A DNA stretch of 51,929 bases, taken from assembly GCF_009711185.1 (NCBI RefSeq), contig NZ_WMIF01000026.1, positions 1 through 51,929 on the forward strand, written 5' to 3'. Shown piece after piece: positions 17,854-26,733 of this stretch. The position numbers and the translations under genes are program-made. The first letter of the stretch is position 1, and each line of letters starts with the position of its first letter. The stretch comes from Paracoccus limosus. GTDB taxonomy: Bacteria > Pseudomonadota > Alphaproteobacteria > Rhodobacterales > Rhodobacteraceae. The notes under the pieces were generated by a model. The model was given only the letters and a program-made list of their open reading frames with translations. It was not told where the DNA came from and did not search any database.

Positions 17854-20800
17854 GCCATCTCGATCACCGCCCGGTTCGTACCGATCTGCTGCGCACTGCA
17901 ACCGCCCTGCTTCTGGGACCTCTCGAACAGGATGAGCAGATCCTTTCGGCACCCGTCGACACCTACCTGACAGGCATCCTTTGGCCAGAGGGTGTCACGC
18001 TTGGCGCAATGGAGGACGACCAAGACGACGGTGCGCTGAACGACGCCGACGGTGAGACTGATGCCGGCGTGCCCGGCTATCGAACAGTCCGGCCCTGTTC
18101 AATCGGCCTGACATTCGCTGCCGACGAGAACGCAATCGTCATTGTTTCGACAGGTTCGACGGCGAGATACATTCCAATCGAACGAGAGCCGGCCGAAGGG
18201 GACAAGAAGCGTCGTCGGATCTGGGCAAGGCGGCAGCTCAACTACGTGCACGAGATTCATCCCGGCGAAGCTGGCACGTGGAGAGTCCACGATTTCGTCG
18301 GTCCGGACGGAACTACCATTACCGACGCTGCGGTCTGCCTCCACATTCGCCGCCGCCTGTCAGGAGGCTGTCAAGTCCTTACGATTACCTTGATTAACAA
18401 GGCGCAGCCTACTGACGATCACCTGCGGGACGAATTTTACCTTTTTCAGTCGGGCCTGAAAGTCCAAGCGATGGCGCGAAATGGTAAGGGAGCAATCCGC
18501 CCACGGCAGACGTCCGCTCCGGCAGGTGCGGACGACGACGCGCGTTCCGCAGCGCTTCTTTATCGCGACGTGCTTGAATACGCAGTCGGACACGGAGTGG
18601 CGGTCATGTGGGAGCCAGCTCCGGACCAGCGGATTGCCTGGCTGGAAACAGCATGGATGCCTGTCGCCTCCGTCAAAGGCATGAGCGCGTCTGGACATGG
18701 GACACTTAGTGAGTTCCTTAACCAACACCCCCAGGCGCTATCCGCAGGATGGCTCGCCCGACAGGAAGACCGGGACGAAGTGACGAACGTTCTTCGAAGT
18801 TTTGCACGCGTATATGAAGAATGGATCCGCAATGTGCTCGCATCCAGTGTCGACCGGTTCTCTGGCGACTTCCGAATTGCGGCTGAGAGAAACCTAGATC
18901 TCTGCAGGACGGCGCTCAGGCGCATTGAGAATGGGATCGACACGCTCATCCGCGACTGGGATGCTTGGAAAGCTTTCACGCTGGCAAATGCGGCAATGGA
19001 CATGCAGTCGCGGTTCCCCGCCAAAGGTGATCGCGCAGGGCCACTCATATGGAGACCGTTCCAGCTGGCCTACTTCCTGATGGTCTTGCCGGGCCTGGTC
19101 GATCCCACGGATCCGGACCGCGATCACGTCGACCTGCTATGGTTTCCTACCGGCGGCGGAAAGACCGAGGCGTATCTCGGATTGACGGCCTTCCAAATCC
19201 TGCACCGCCGCCTCACTGATGGAGAACGACGGAATGAAGGCGGCGTGGATGTGCTGATGCGCTACACCCTCCGCCTTCTGACCGTGCAACAGTTCCAGCG
19301 CGCAGCGGCGCTCATCTGCGCATGCGACGCCATTCGAAGCGAGCGCGACGATCTTGGCGGAGCCCCGATTACCCTCGGTCTTTATGTCGGTGGGGACGCT
19401 ACTCCAAACAGGGTCAACAAAGCGCTGGAAGCACTCGACCTCGAACACGACGGTCAAAAGCCAAAGTCGACCCCTCGACAGCTTCTGGCCTGTCCAGTCT
19501 GTGGCATCGCACTTGACGCCAAATGTTACCAACGTGCTGTTAACGACGCCGGCATAGACATCCGCTGCTCGAACCAAAGGTGCACCACCCGCGGTGAGCC
19601 GCTACCTGTAATGACAGTGGACGACTTCATTTATCGTGCTCCGCCTAGCCTCCTTATCGGCACCATCGACAAATTCGCGCAGCTTCCCCGACGTAGAGAC
19701 CTGCGGGTGCTCTTTGGCCTTGATGGTGGGCTCCGGCCTGGGCTGATTATCCAAGACGAATTGCATCTGATCTCTGGGCCGCTCGGGTCGATGGCCGGTC
19801 TTTATGAAACTGTCGTGGATATGCTCTGCACCGACGAGGGTCACCGCCCCAAGGTGATCGGATCGACTGCCACAATCGGACAGGCCAGTCGCCAAGTCCG
19901 GGCATTGTTCGATCGTCCGGTGCTGCAGTTCCCACCGTCCGGCTTCGATGCTTCAGACTCGTTCTTCGCAGTTCGAGACGAACATGGTCCTGACCGGCTG
20001 TATGTCGGAATATGTTCAGCAGGCCGGAGCCCGAAGTTCGCACTCCAGGCAACCGCCGCGGCACTGCTCCAAGGGATCGGCCATTTGGTAAACACCGGGA
20101 CCGACCCTGCGCTCGCCGATCCCTTCTGGACGGCGGTCATTTACTTCAACAGCCTTCGCGAACTCGGAGGCGCTCACGTGCTCTTGCAGGATGACATTCC
20201 GCGCCAGATCTCTTTTCTGGCAAGCCGTCTGCAAGGTCAACGTCGAGTGCTTGAGACAGATGCAATCGAACTTAGTAGCCGAGTATCCTCTCGCGACCTC
20301 CCCGACTTCCTCGCGCAACTGGGAAATCCTCTCACTGATGGTAACGATCCATTCGAACCTCAGCCACGCGATGCTGTCCTCGCGTCGAATATGATCTCCG
20401 TTGGCGTCGACGTGTCTCGCCTTGGTCTGATGCTGGTCAACGGACAGCCCAAATCGACTGCCGAATATATTCAGGCTAGTAGTCGAGTGGGCCGCGGGCT
20501 CGACGGCCTAGTGACGACCCTATACAATTTTGGACGTCCTCGGGACGTCTCACACTTCGAGCACTTCCTAGCTTATCACGGCGCACTGTACCGAAGCGTC
20601 GAGGCATCTAGCGTGACTCCTTGGGCTCCCCGTGCACGAGACAAGGCCCTCCATGCAGTCATAGCGGCTGCGGTCCGGCATCTTTCCAAAGGTATGGAAG
20701 GCGACGAGGACGCAGTCGACTTCGACCCCGAGGACGAGGAGGTCAGGCAGCTCATCGCTGCCATTCGACAGCGCGCGGATAGGGCTTCCGTAGGAATGGA

Positions 20801-21056
20801 AGCAGCGGAAGCAGCAGAGGATATTGATGCGATCATCAAGGAGTGGGCATCCAGAAGCCAAAGCTCCCGCGCATCTGGGACCGACTTGCTTTATTGGAAA
20901 CGGCCCGCACCATTTGGCAAGACCAGGCCCCACCTCATGAAGTCGGCTGAGGAGGGAGGGCAACCGGGCTCGCTCGCCTGGGCAACCCCTAATTCGATGC
21001 GAGAGGTCGAGCCCTCTACCGCCTTTGCGCTAAAATCGTTCAAAAGGAGGCCTTGA
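17850..21056 (+). CDS. drmA: DrmA-like SF2 helicase
   Basis: About 1068 aa. An N-terminal region of about 400 residues without recognised motifs is followed by an SF2 helicase core: FPTGGGKTEAY (about 432, Walker A), a Cys4 zinc ribbon (CPVCG...CSNQRC, about 548-580), GTIDKFAQL, DELH (about 637, Walker B), GSTATIG (III) and YIQASSRVGRG (VI, about 875). This layout and the adjacent DUF1998 gene match DrmA of DISARM. The GTG at 17850 has AAGGA six bases upstream and gives a GTGA overlap; ATG 17835 would add five residues. In DISARM, DrmA and DrmB form the core complex that engages invading DNA. Confidence 0.85.
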   Translation: MSHLDHRPVRTDLLRTATALLLGPLEQDEQILSAPVDTYLTGILWPEGVTLGAMEDDQDDGALNDADGETDAGVPGYRTVRPCSIGLTFAADENAIVIVSTGSTARYIPIEREPAEGDKKRRRIWARRQLNYVHEIHPGEAGTWRVHDFVGPDGTTITDAAVCLHIRRRLSGGCQVLTITLINKAQPTDDHLRDEFYLFQSGLKVQAMARNGKGAIRPRQTSAPAGADDDARSAALLYRDVLEYAVGHGVAVMWEPAPDQRIAWLETAWMPVASVKGMSASGHGTLSEFLNQHPQALSAGWLARQEDRDEVTNVLRSFARVYEEWIRNVLASSVDRFSGDFRIAAERNLDLCRTALRRIENGIDTLIRDWDAWKAFTLANAAMDMQSRFPAKGDRAGPLIWRPFQLAYFLMVLPGLVDPTDPDRDHVDLLWFPTGGGKTEAYLGLTAFQILHRRLTDGERRNEGGVDVLMRYTLRLLTVQQFQRAAALICACDAIRSERDDLGGAPITLGLYVGGDATPNRVNKALEALDLEHDGQKPKSTPRQLLACPVCGIALDAKCYQRAVNDAGIDIRCSNQRCTTRGEPLPVMTVDDFIYRAPPSLLIGTIDKFAQLPRRRDLRVLFGLDGGLRPGLIIQDELHLISGPLGSMAGLYETVVDMLCTDEGHRPKVIGSTATIGQASRQVRALFDRPVLQFPPSGFDASDSFFAVRDEHGPDRLYVGICSAGRSPKFALQATAAALLQGIGHLVNTGTDPALADPFWTAVIYFNSLRELGGAHVLLQDDIPRQISFLASRLQGQRRVLETDAIELSSRVSSRDLPDFLAQLGNPLTDGNDPFEPQPRDAVLASNMISVGVDVSRLGLMLVNGQPKSTAEYIQASSRVGRGLDGLVTTLYNFGRPRDVSHFEHFLAYHGALYRSVEASSVTPWAPRARDKALHAVIAAAVRHLSKGMEGDEDAVDFDPEDEEVRQLIAAIRQRADRASVGMEAAEAAEDIDAIIKEWASRSQSSRASGTDLLYWKRPAPFGKTRPHLMKSAEEGGQPGSLAWATPNSMREVEPSTAFALKSFKRRP

Positions 21057-21057
21057 C

Positions 21058-22947
21058 GTGTCAAGAAGACCCAGAAAACCCTCCGGGTCCGAACCCACTG
21101 ATGCAATCGAGGCCATCGGGACTGTTCGCCGATCCCAGCTGGTCTCTACCTTCGGCATAGGGGCGATCATCGACCTCGAGAAGGGATCGTTTATGCCGAT
21201 GGGCCTTGAGGACTGGGAACGGATCAACTCACTGCCGTCGCTAAGGATTGGTGAAGAGCGGCTGCAATCGATGCTCGGCGTTAGCCATTTTCGCCTCGGT
21301 CCCGTCAAAGAGCAATTAGCTGGGACCACGCAGATCCGCGCACGCAGCGCGGCGCCTGCCGTCAGATTCCCCGAATGGCATGAATGTCCAAAGTGCCATC
21401 TCATCGGGCGCGAAAGCGCCCCCTTCGAGCTGGCCGACGACGGGGCCCGGCTTCGTTGCACAGCTCATGGCGGGATCGTCTACACCAACCCTATTCGCTT
21501 CGTCGTTGCATGCCGCAGGGGGCACCTTAGCGACTTCCCTTGGGAATGGTGGGCACATCGCGGTCGTGAAGAAGGAATCTGTCAGCGTCCGCTGTTGCGG
21601 CTCGGTTCGCATGGTGAGTCAGCATCACTTGCGGACCTCTTTGTGGCATGCGAGTCATGCAGCACACCTCAGCGAAGAACCCAACAATCGCTGGGTACGG
21701 CCTTTGGTGCTGACGCGTTGAAGGACTGGTCGTGCGATGGCTTCAGGCCTTGGCTATATGATCGTCAGGCGGACTGCCAAGAGCAGGTGCGCACACTTCA
21801 GCGTGGCGCTTCCAACGTGCACTTCGGTGTGGTTGGCTCGGCTCTTTCTATCCCGCCCGCATCAGAGGCGCTAGCGCAGATCGTTGAGCAATCCCGCATG
21901 TATCTTGATGGCGTGCCAGAGGCGGCGCTGCCCTCTGTCCTGACAGGCGTATCTCAGACCTACGGAGTCCCCGTAGACCAACTCTTGGCAGCCTACAACC
22001 GGCTGCGCTCGCTGGACGGACAGGGCCCTCCTTTGACGGAAAGGTTAGCCCGAGAGCAGGAATATGATGCGCTATCGCAAGACCGCGACGACCCCATCGT
22101 GGGTGGGGTAGTGCCGCAGTTTCAGAATGAGGCACTCGACCCACCGACAGCACTCTGTCACTGGTTCGACCTAATAGGCGCGACGTCGAGGCTCCGCGAA
22201 GTGCGTGCCCTTGCAGGCTTCTCCCGGATTGAACCCCACCCGGTAAGCCCCGAGCGCGTCCGACAGGCGATCGCGGATGGCAAGGTTTCTCCACTCTCAA
22301 AGTCCGAAAGGACATGGCTCCCGGGCGCCGAGATAAGAGGAGAAGGCATATTCCTGCGATTCAGGACAGAAACCGTCGATGCATGGATCAAAGACAACCC
22401 TAGCCTCGCCGCCCGCGTCGCCATCTTGGAAGCTCGGAGCAAACAAATTGCCGAAGAGCGAGGTTATGAGCGCGACCACGTTATAACGCCGCGCCTATTG
22501 CTGGTGCATGCTTTCTCTCACGCTTTCATCCGGCAGATTTCGGTTGAGTGCGGCTACTCCGCCTCCGCGCTTCGCGAACGTCTCTACGTATCCGACGCCG
22601 GCAGAACAATGAACGGCGTTCTCATCTACACGGGCTCGCCAGACTCGGAAGGCAGTCTCGGAGGACTCGTCCGCCTAGCCGACCCCGAGCTTCTTGAACC
22701 GATCGTCCTACGAACCCTCGCTAACGCAGGATGGTGCGGCAGTGATCCAGTTTGTCTTGAGACGGATCCTAGGCAATCCGGCGATCGGATCGGCGGCGCT
22801 GCCTGCCACTGCTGCCTCCTTCTTCCGGAAACGGCCTGCGAACGATTTAACCGGGAACTCGACCGAGCAATGCTAGTGGGCGATGCGGAGGAGACGTTCG
22901 CGGGCTTCTTCGGAGATCTAGCTGCGGAGGCCGAATGGCAATCCTGA
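21058..22947 (+). CDS. drmB: DrmB-like DUF1998 protein
   Basis: 629 aa. It opens with the DrmB hallmark RRSQLVSTFGIGAIIDL (about 23-39) and GLEDWERIN. Cys pairs follow: CPKC (about 111), CRRGHLSDFPWEWW (about 152) and further Cys pairs. The C-terminal DUF1998 region has HAFSHAFIRQIS (about 484) and a Cys cluster ending CHCC (about 583). GTG 21058 has AGGAGG at seven-base spacing, immediately after the drmA stop. DrmB partners DrmA in DISARM. The next gene overlaps it by 13 bp, so co-expression is expected. Confidence 0.88.
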   Translation: MSRRPRKPSGSEPTDAIEAIGTVRRSQLVSTFGIGAIIDLEKGSFMPMGLEDWERINSLPSLRIGEERLQSMLGVSHFRLGPVKEQLAGTTQIRARSAAPAVRFPEWHECPKCHLIGRESAPFELADDGARLRCTAHGGIVYTNPIRFVVACRRGHLSDFPWEWWAHRGREEGICQRPLLRLGSHGESASLADLFVACESCSTPQRRTQQSLGTAFGADALKDWSCDGFRPWLYDRQADCQEQVRTLQRGASNVHFGVVGSALSIPPASEALAQIVEQSRMYLDGVPEAALPSVLTGVSQTYGVPVDQLLAAYNRLRSLDGQGPPLTERLAREQEYDALSQDRDDPIVGGVVPQFQNEALDPPTALCHWFDLIGATSRLREVRALAGFSRIEPHPVSPERVRQAIADGKVSPLSKSERTWLPGAEIRGEGIFLRFRTETVDAWIKDNPSLAARVAILEARSKQIAEERGYERDHVITPRLLLVHAFSHAFIRQISVECGYSASALRERLYVSDAGRTMNGVLIYTGSPDSEGSLGGLVRLADPELLEPIVLRTLANAGWCGSDPVCLETDPRQSGDRIGGAACHCCLLLPETACERFNRELDRAMLVGDAEETFAGFFGDLAAEAEWQS

Positions 22948-24674
22948 TACCTGATGTACCAGAGAAATGCCCGAACAGTGAGCGCCTAGTCTACGAACGA
23001 CTCGGGCGTGAGCTGCCGGACGACTGGGTAGTGCTCCACTCGCTGGGACTGCCAGGCCACGAGAAAAAGATCTGGGGCGAGGCAGACATGATAGTTCTGT
23101 CGACCTTTGGCGTCTTTGCACTCGAGGTGAAAGGTGGAAAGGTCACCTGCGCCGACGGCGTCTGGACTTTCTCGGGCGACTTCAAGAGCTACTCAAAACG
23201 GGAGAGCCCGTGGTCTCAAGCGTCGGGCGCCATGAATGCGGTCAGAGATCGCCTGAACGCGGCTTCGGGATCGTTCAAGGACGTGCTCTTCGGGTTCGGT
23301 GTGGTAATGCCATACACAACCTTTACGACGCCGGGCGCGGAGATTGTGCCGGAAGTGCTGCTCGACAAGAGGCAATTCCGCGACACGCTAGGCCACTTCG
23401 TCTCCGCCATCCAGCGCTACTGGAATACCGTCTACCTAGAGAAGCGGGGCAAAACCTACCGCGGCCTAAGATTGGACGAAATTCTTCTTGCGAGACAGGT
23501 GCTGAGGCCAGACCTCGAAACTGCGCTGAGCCTAGGCGGGTATCTGACCGGAGTAGACGCCCGGCTGATCCACCTCTCTAACGAACAGATCCGGGCCTCG
23601 CGCCGCCTTGCTGCCAATCCGCGGACGGTCGTGCGAGGCTCAGCCGGAACGGGCAAGTCGGTCATCGCGCTAGAACGTGCGCGCCAGTTGGCCAAGGACG
23701 GAAAGCGCGTGCTGATGCTTTGCTTCAATCAGCTTCTGGCCGCTCACGTGCGCGACGGCCTCGCGGCTGAACCGGGTAGTTCGAAGCCGGAGGTCCGCCA
23801 TGTCCACGCTCTCTACCGCGAGCTTATCGTGAACGCCGGTCTGCTCCCGCAGCTCGAGGCAGAGGACTCCGACCACCTGGAGTTCTTTCCGAAGCGCTTC
23901 CCCGAGCTGGCGGCGGACGCACTCTGTGAACGAGCTACAGAACAATGGGACGTTCTGATCGTAGACGAAGCTCAGGACCTGCTCACCCCCGAACACCTCG
24001 ACGTCATGGACCTTCTGGTTCGCGGTGGGCTCAGTCGCGGTCAATGGCACCTGTTCCTCGATCCCCTTCAGAACATCTATGGCGTCGAGACCCAGGAGAT
24101 GGTGGACCTTAGGCTAGCCGCAGGAGCGCCCGCGTTCGACGATCTGTTCGAGAATTGCCGGAACACAAGGCAGGTGGCTGTGCAGGCATCGATCGTCTCG
24201 GGCATTGATCTGGCTGTTGCCGGGGCACCTGACGGACCGCAATGCCATGTTCACTATCATACGAATAAAGAGGACGGCATCGCACAGCTTGAAGCCATTG
24301 TCCGCGAACTCATCGCCCGCGACGTCCCCGCCCGCGACATTGCTATCCTGTCGACCCGACGCCACGAGAACTCGCTCCTCGCCGGACAACAAGAACTGGC
24401 AGGCCGCCGCCTCGCCGATCCGTCGAACGTGGCGGCGCTGCGTGGTGGCTCCCTGCTGCTCACAACAATGCACGCGTTCAAGGGTCTTGAACGTCAGGTA
24501 GTCATCGCCATCGACATGGCAGAAATTGGGGAAGGTCGATGGGCAATGCTCCACTACGCAGGACTTTCACGTGCGCGCGGGCTGCTGCACGTTCTTATGC
24601 CTACTACAGCACGCCGGGCATATGATCGACAAGGGGAAGCGTTCGGGAGGCGATTGGAGACCAGAAGAAGCTGA
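22935..24674 (+). CDS. NERD nuclease-domain / SF1 helicase fusion
   Basis: 579 aa. Residues about 15-135 are a NERD (nuclease-related) domain with NSERLVYERL, GEADMIVLS and FALEVKGG, giving the E, D, E-x-K set. A UvrD-like helicase follows: GSAGTGKS (about 236), LCFNQLLAAHV, VDEAQDL (about 343), LDPLQNIYG, ENCRNTRQV, TTMHAFKGLERQVV and YAGLSRARGLLHVL. GGAGG precedes ATG 22935. It is the last gene of the cassette. It occupies the position where DISARM normally has the phospholipase-D nuclease DrmC, so it may supply the nuclease; that is inference. Confidence 0.85.
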   Translation: MAILIPDVPEKCPNSERLVYERLGRELPDDWVVLHSLGLPGHEKKIWGEADMIVLSTFGVFALEVKGGKVTCADGVWTFSGDFKSYSKRESPWSQASGAMNAVRDRLNAASGSFKDVLFGFGVVMPYTTFTTPGAEIVPEVLLDKRQFRDTLGHFVSAIQRYWNTVYLEKRGKTYRGLRLDEILLARQVLRPDLETALSLGGYLTGVDARLIHLSNEQIRASRRLAANPRTVVRGSAGTGKSVIALERARQLAKDGKRVLMLCFNQLLAAHVRDGLAAEPGSSKPEVRHVHALYRELIVNAGLLPQLEAEDSDHLEFFPKRFPELAADALCERATEQWDVLIVDEAQDLLTPEHLDVMDLLVRGGLSRGQWHLFLDPLQNIYGVETQEMVDLRLAAGAPAFDDLFENCRNTRQVAVQASIVSGIDLAVAGAPDGPQCHVHYHTNKEDGIAQLEAIVRELIARDVPARDIAILSTRRHENSLLAGQQELAGRRLADPSNVAALRGGSLLLTTMHAFKGLERQVVIAIDMAEIGEGRWAMLHYAGLSRARGLLHVLMPTTARRAYDRQGEAFGRRLETRRS

Positions 24675-25108
24675 GCTTTGCCGACTAAGAAATGTCGGAT
24701 CATAGCAGTTCACATAAAGAACGCTCCAAGGTGGCGCACTGCGCCTGACCCGCAATTCCAGACCGAAACGCTGTCCGATTACCCCTTCCTCTGGTTCCTC
24801 CCCGGTCCCAATCGTATGCGGGGGGGCGCAGCGCGGCGGTTCGCTAGCGTGAGGCATTTTCACCGGGGAATCCACTTGGAAGCCACCCGCCGGGCGATCT
24901 TCGGAAAACCGACTCATTATCAAAGGCTTGCGGAATCACGATCTGGACGTGCTGGATTCTTTTGCGGAATCCAGGGAATCCACTTCGGGGAAGCCAGGTG
25001 GCCGGAAGCCTCCACCGGAAGCCACCTGCGGGGACGCTGTTGAATCCGCGTCATTTTTCCGATTGACAGACCTGCCCCCGTTGACCTACCCCTTGATCAT
25101 CGAAGAAT
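24675..25108. other. Gap after the defence cassette with degenerate repeats
   Basis: No convincing complete gene. An open frame without an ATG runs from about 24853 to a TAG at 25108-25110, touching a terminator. It includes ENRLIIKGLRNHDLD and looks like the tail of a phage gene lost at the cassette boundary. Words of the type CGGAA[T/G]CC recur between about 24860 and 25030. Confidence 0.3.
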
Positions 25109-25146
25109 AGCGCCCGGAGGAACCCCCTCGCGGGCGCTTTCGTTTT
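25109..25146 (+). terminator. Rho-independent terminator
   Basis: AGCGCCCG (25109-25116) pairs with CGGGCGCT (25131-25138), followed by TTCGTTTT. It lies just before the methyltransferase and directly after the TAG of the short open frame, so it separates the defence operon from the phage genes downstream. Confidence 0.7.
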
Positions 25147-25173
25147 CAGCCCCCACATCCCGAGCCCCGCCCC

Positions 25174-26436
25174 ATGGACCTCGTCTTCGCGCCGAGCCAG
25201 ATCGAAACTTGGCCGATTGCCCGGCTGCGCCCCTATGCCCGCAATGCCAAGATGCACGGGCAGGACCAGGTGGCGAAGATCGCCGCCAGCATGGCCAGGT
25301 TCGGGTGGACCATGCCCTGCATGGTCGCCGACGACGGCGAACTGATCGCGGGCCATGGCCGGGTGCTGGCAGCCACCATGCTGGGGCTGACCGAGGTGCC
25401 GGTGATCCGGCTCAGCCATCTCGACGAGGCCGAACGCCGGGCATACCGGATCGCCGACAACAAGCTGACGGAACTGGGCGAGTGGAACGAGGCCATACTG
25501 CGCGACGAGATCGCGGTGCTTCTGGCAGATGATTTCGACGCGACGCTGCTTGGCTTCAGCGACGATGATCTCGACGCGCTGCTGCGAGATCCCGAGGCGC
25601 TGGGCGTCGAGGGCCCTGTCGAGGGCGAGGACGATGTTCCGGACCTGCCGGTCGCGCCGGTGTCGGTTCCGGGCGATCTGTGGCAGCTGGGTGCGCATCG
25701 GCTGATCTGCGGCGACAGCACCGCGGCCGATGTTGTCGGGCAGCTGCTGGGCGATATCCGCCCGCTCCTGATGGTGACCGACCCGCCCTATGGAGTGCAA
25801 TACGATCCGTCCTGGCGCAACCAGGCGGGCGCGGCCAGGACAAAGCGCACTGGCAAGGTGCTGAACGATGACCGGGCCGACTGGCGCGAGGCATGGGCGC
25901 TGTTCCCCGGCGACGTCGCCTATGTCTGGCATGGCGCGCTGCATGCCTCGACCGTGGCCGAGAGCCTGGTGGCTGCGGGTTTCGCTATCCGGTCGCAGAT
26001 CATCTGGGCCAAGGACCGGCTGGTGCTGAGCCGCGGCGATTACCACTGGCAGCATGAACCCTGCTGGTATGCGGTGCGCGCCAAGGGCAAGGGCCACTGG
26101 GCTGGGGACCGCAAGCAGACCACGCTGTGGCAGATCGCCAACCGGGATCAGGATGCCGACACGGTCCACGGCACCCAAAAGCCGGTCGAATGCATGCGCC
26201 GCCCGATCCTGAACAATTCCAGTCCCGGACAGGCGGTCTACGAGCCCTTCATGGGATCGGGCACCACGCTGATCGCGGCCGAGACCACCGGCCGGGTCTG
26301 CTTCGGCGTCGAGTTGAACCCGGCCTATGTCGATGTGGCCGTTGAGCGCTGGCAGTCCTTCACCGGCCAGGAGGCGCTGCTGGCGGAAACCGGTGAGACC
26401 TTCGCCTCCATCAGGGCCAAGCGGCACGCGGCATGA
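25174..26436 (+). CDS. ParB-like domain fused to a beta-class DNA methyltransferase
   Basis: 420 aa. The N-terminal 110 residues are a ParB/Srx-like domain (PYARNAKMHGQDQVAKIAAS, IAGHGRVLAATMLGL, RIADNKL). The C-terminal half is an N6-adenine/N4-cytosine methyltransferase with motif IV DPPYG (about 203) before motif I EPFMGSGTTL (about 358), the order of the beta class. This fusion is common in alphaproteobacterial phages and may modify phage DNA against restriction. The ATG at 25174 has only a weak ribosome site. The stop overlaps the next start (ATGA), suggesting it once formed an operon with a second, now deleted, copy. Confidence 0.9.
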   Translation: MDLVFAPSQIETWPIARLRPYARNAKMHGQDQVAKIAASMARFGWTMPCMVADDGELIAGHGRVLAATMLGLTEVPVIRLSHLDEAERRAYRIADNKLTELGEWNEAILRDEIAVLLADDFDATLLGFSDDDLDALLRDPEALGVEGPVEGEDDVPDLPVAPVSVPGDLWQLGAHRLICGDSTAADVVGQLLGDIRPLLMVTDPPYGVQYDPSWRNQAGAARTKRTGKVLNDDRADWREAWALFPGDVAYVWHGALHASTVAESLVAAGFAIRSQIIWAKDRLVLSRGDYHWQHEPCWYAVRAKGKGHWAGDRKQTTLWQIANRDQDADTVHGTQKPVECMRRPILNNSSPGQAVYEPFMGSGTTLIAAETTGRVCFGVELNPAYVDVAVERWQSFTGQEALLAETGETFASIRAKRHAA

Positions 26437-26634
26437 ACGCGCCCCTCCTGCCCGGCCGGATCGAACATTGGCCGCTGGCGCGACCGCGCCCCTACGCCCG
26501 CAATGCAAAGACCCATGATCGCCGCGGAACGCACCGGGCGGCGCTGCTGCGCGGTGGAACTGGACCCGGCCTATTGCGATGTTGCGGTGCGGCGGTGGGA
26601 GATGGCGACGGGGCGGACTGCCAGCCGCGATTGA
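26433..26634 (+). pseudogene. Internally deleted second ParB-methyltransferase
   Basis: The first 28 codons read like a second copy of the upstream gene (IEHWPLARPRPYARNAK against IETWPIARLRPYARNAK). Near 26516 the sequence jumps, in another frame, to a methyltransferase C-terminus (AAERTGRRCCAVELDPAY) ending at TGA 26632. About 1.1 kb and the reading frame were lost. The start overlaps the upstream stop as in an intact operon. Relic of a tandem duplication. Confidence 0.75.
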
Positions 26635-26733
26635 CCAGTTGGCTCGAACTTGCGAATGTTTGCCGAGAAGGAGAATGGGAACTCGGCCTACCGCCTTCGG
26701 TACTTGAATGGTCGAATTTCCCCGGAGCAGTTG

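Noticed and set aside
13335..24674. Calling the cassette a plain restriction-modification system
   Set aside because: Vsr plus methyltransferase alone would fit, but the operon with DrmA- and DrmB-type genes and two SF1 helicases points to DISARM-like defence.
24678..25043. 121-codon plus frame after the NERD gene
   Set aside because: No ribosome site or motif, unlike neighbouring genes in composition; overlaps a better frame that ends at the terminator.
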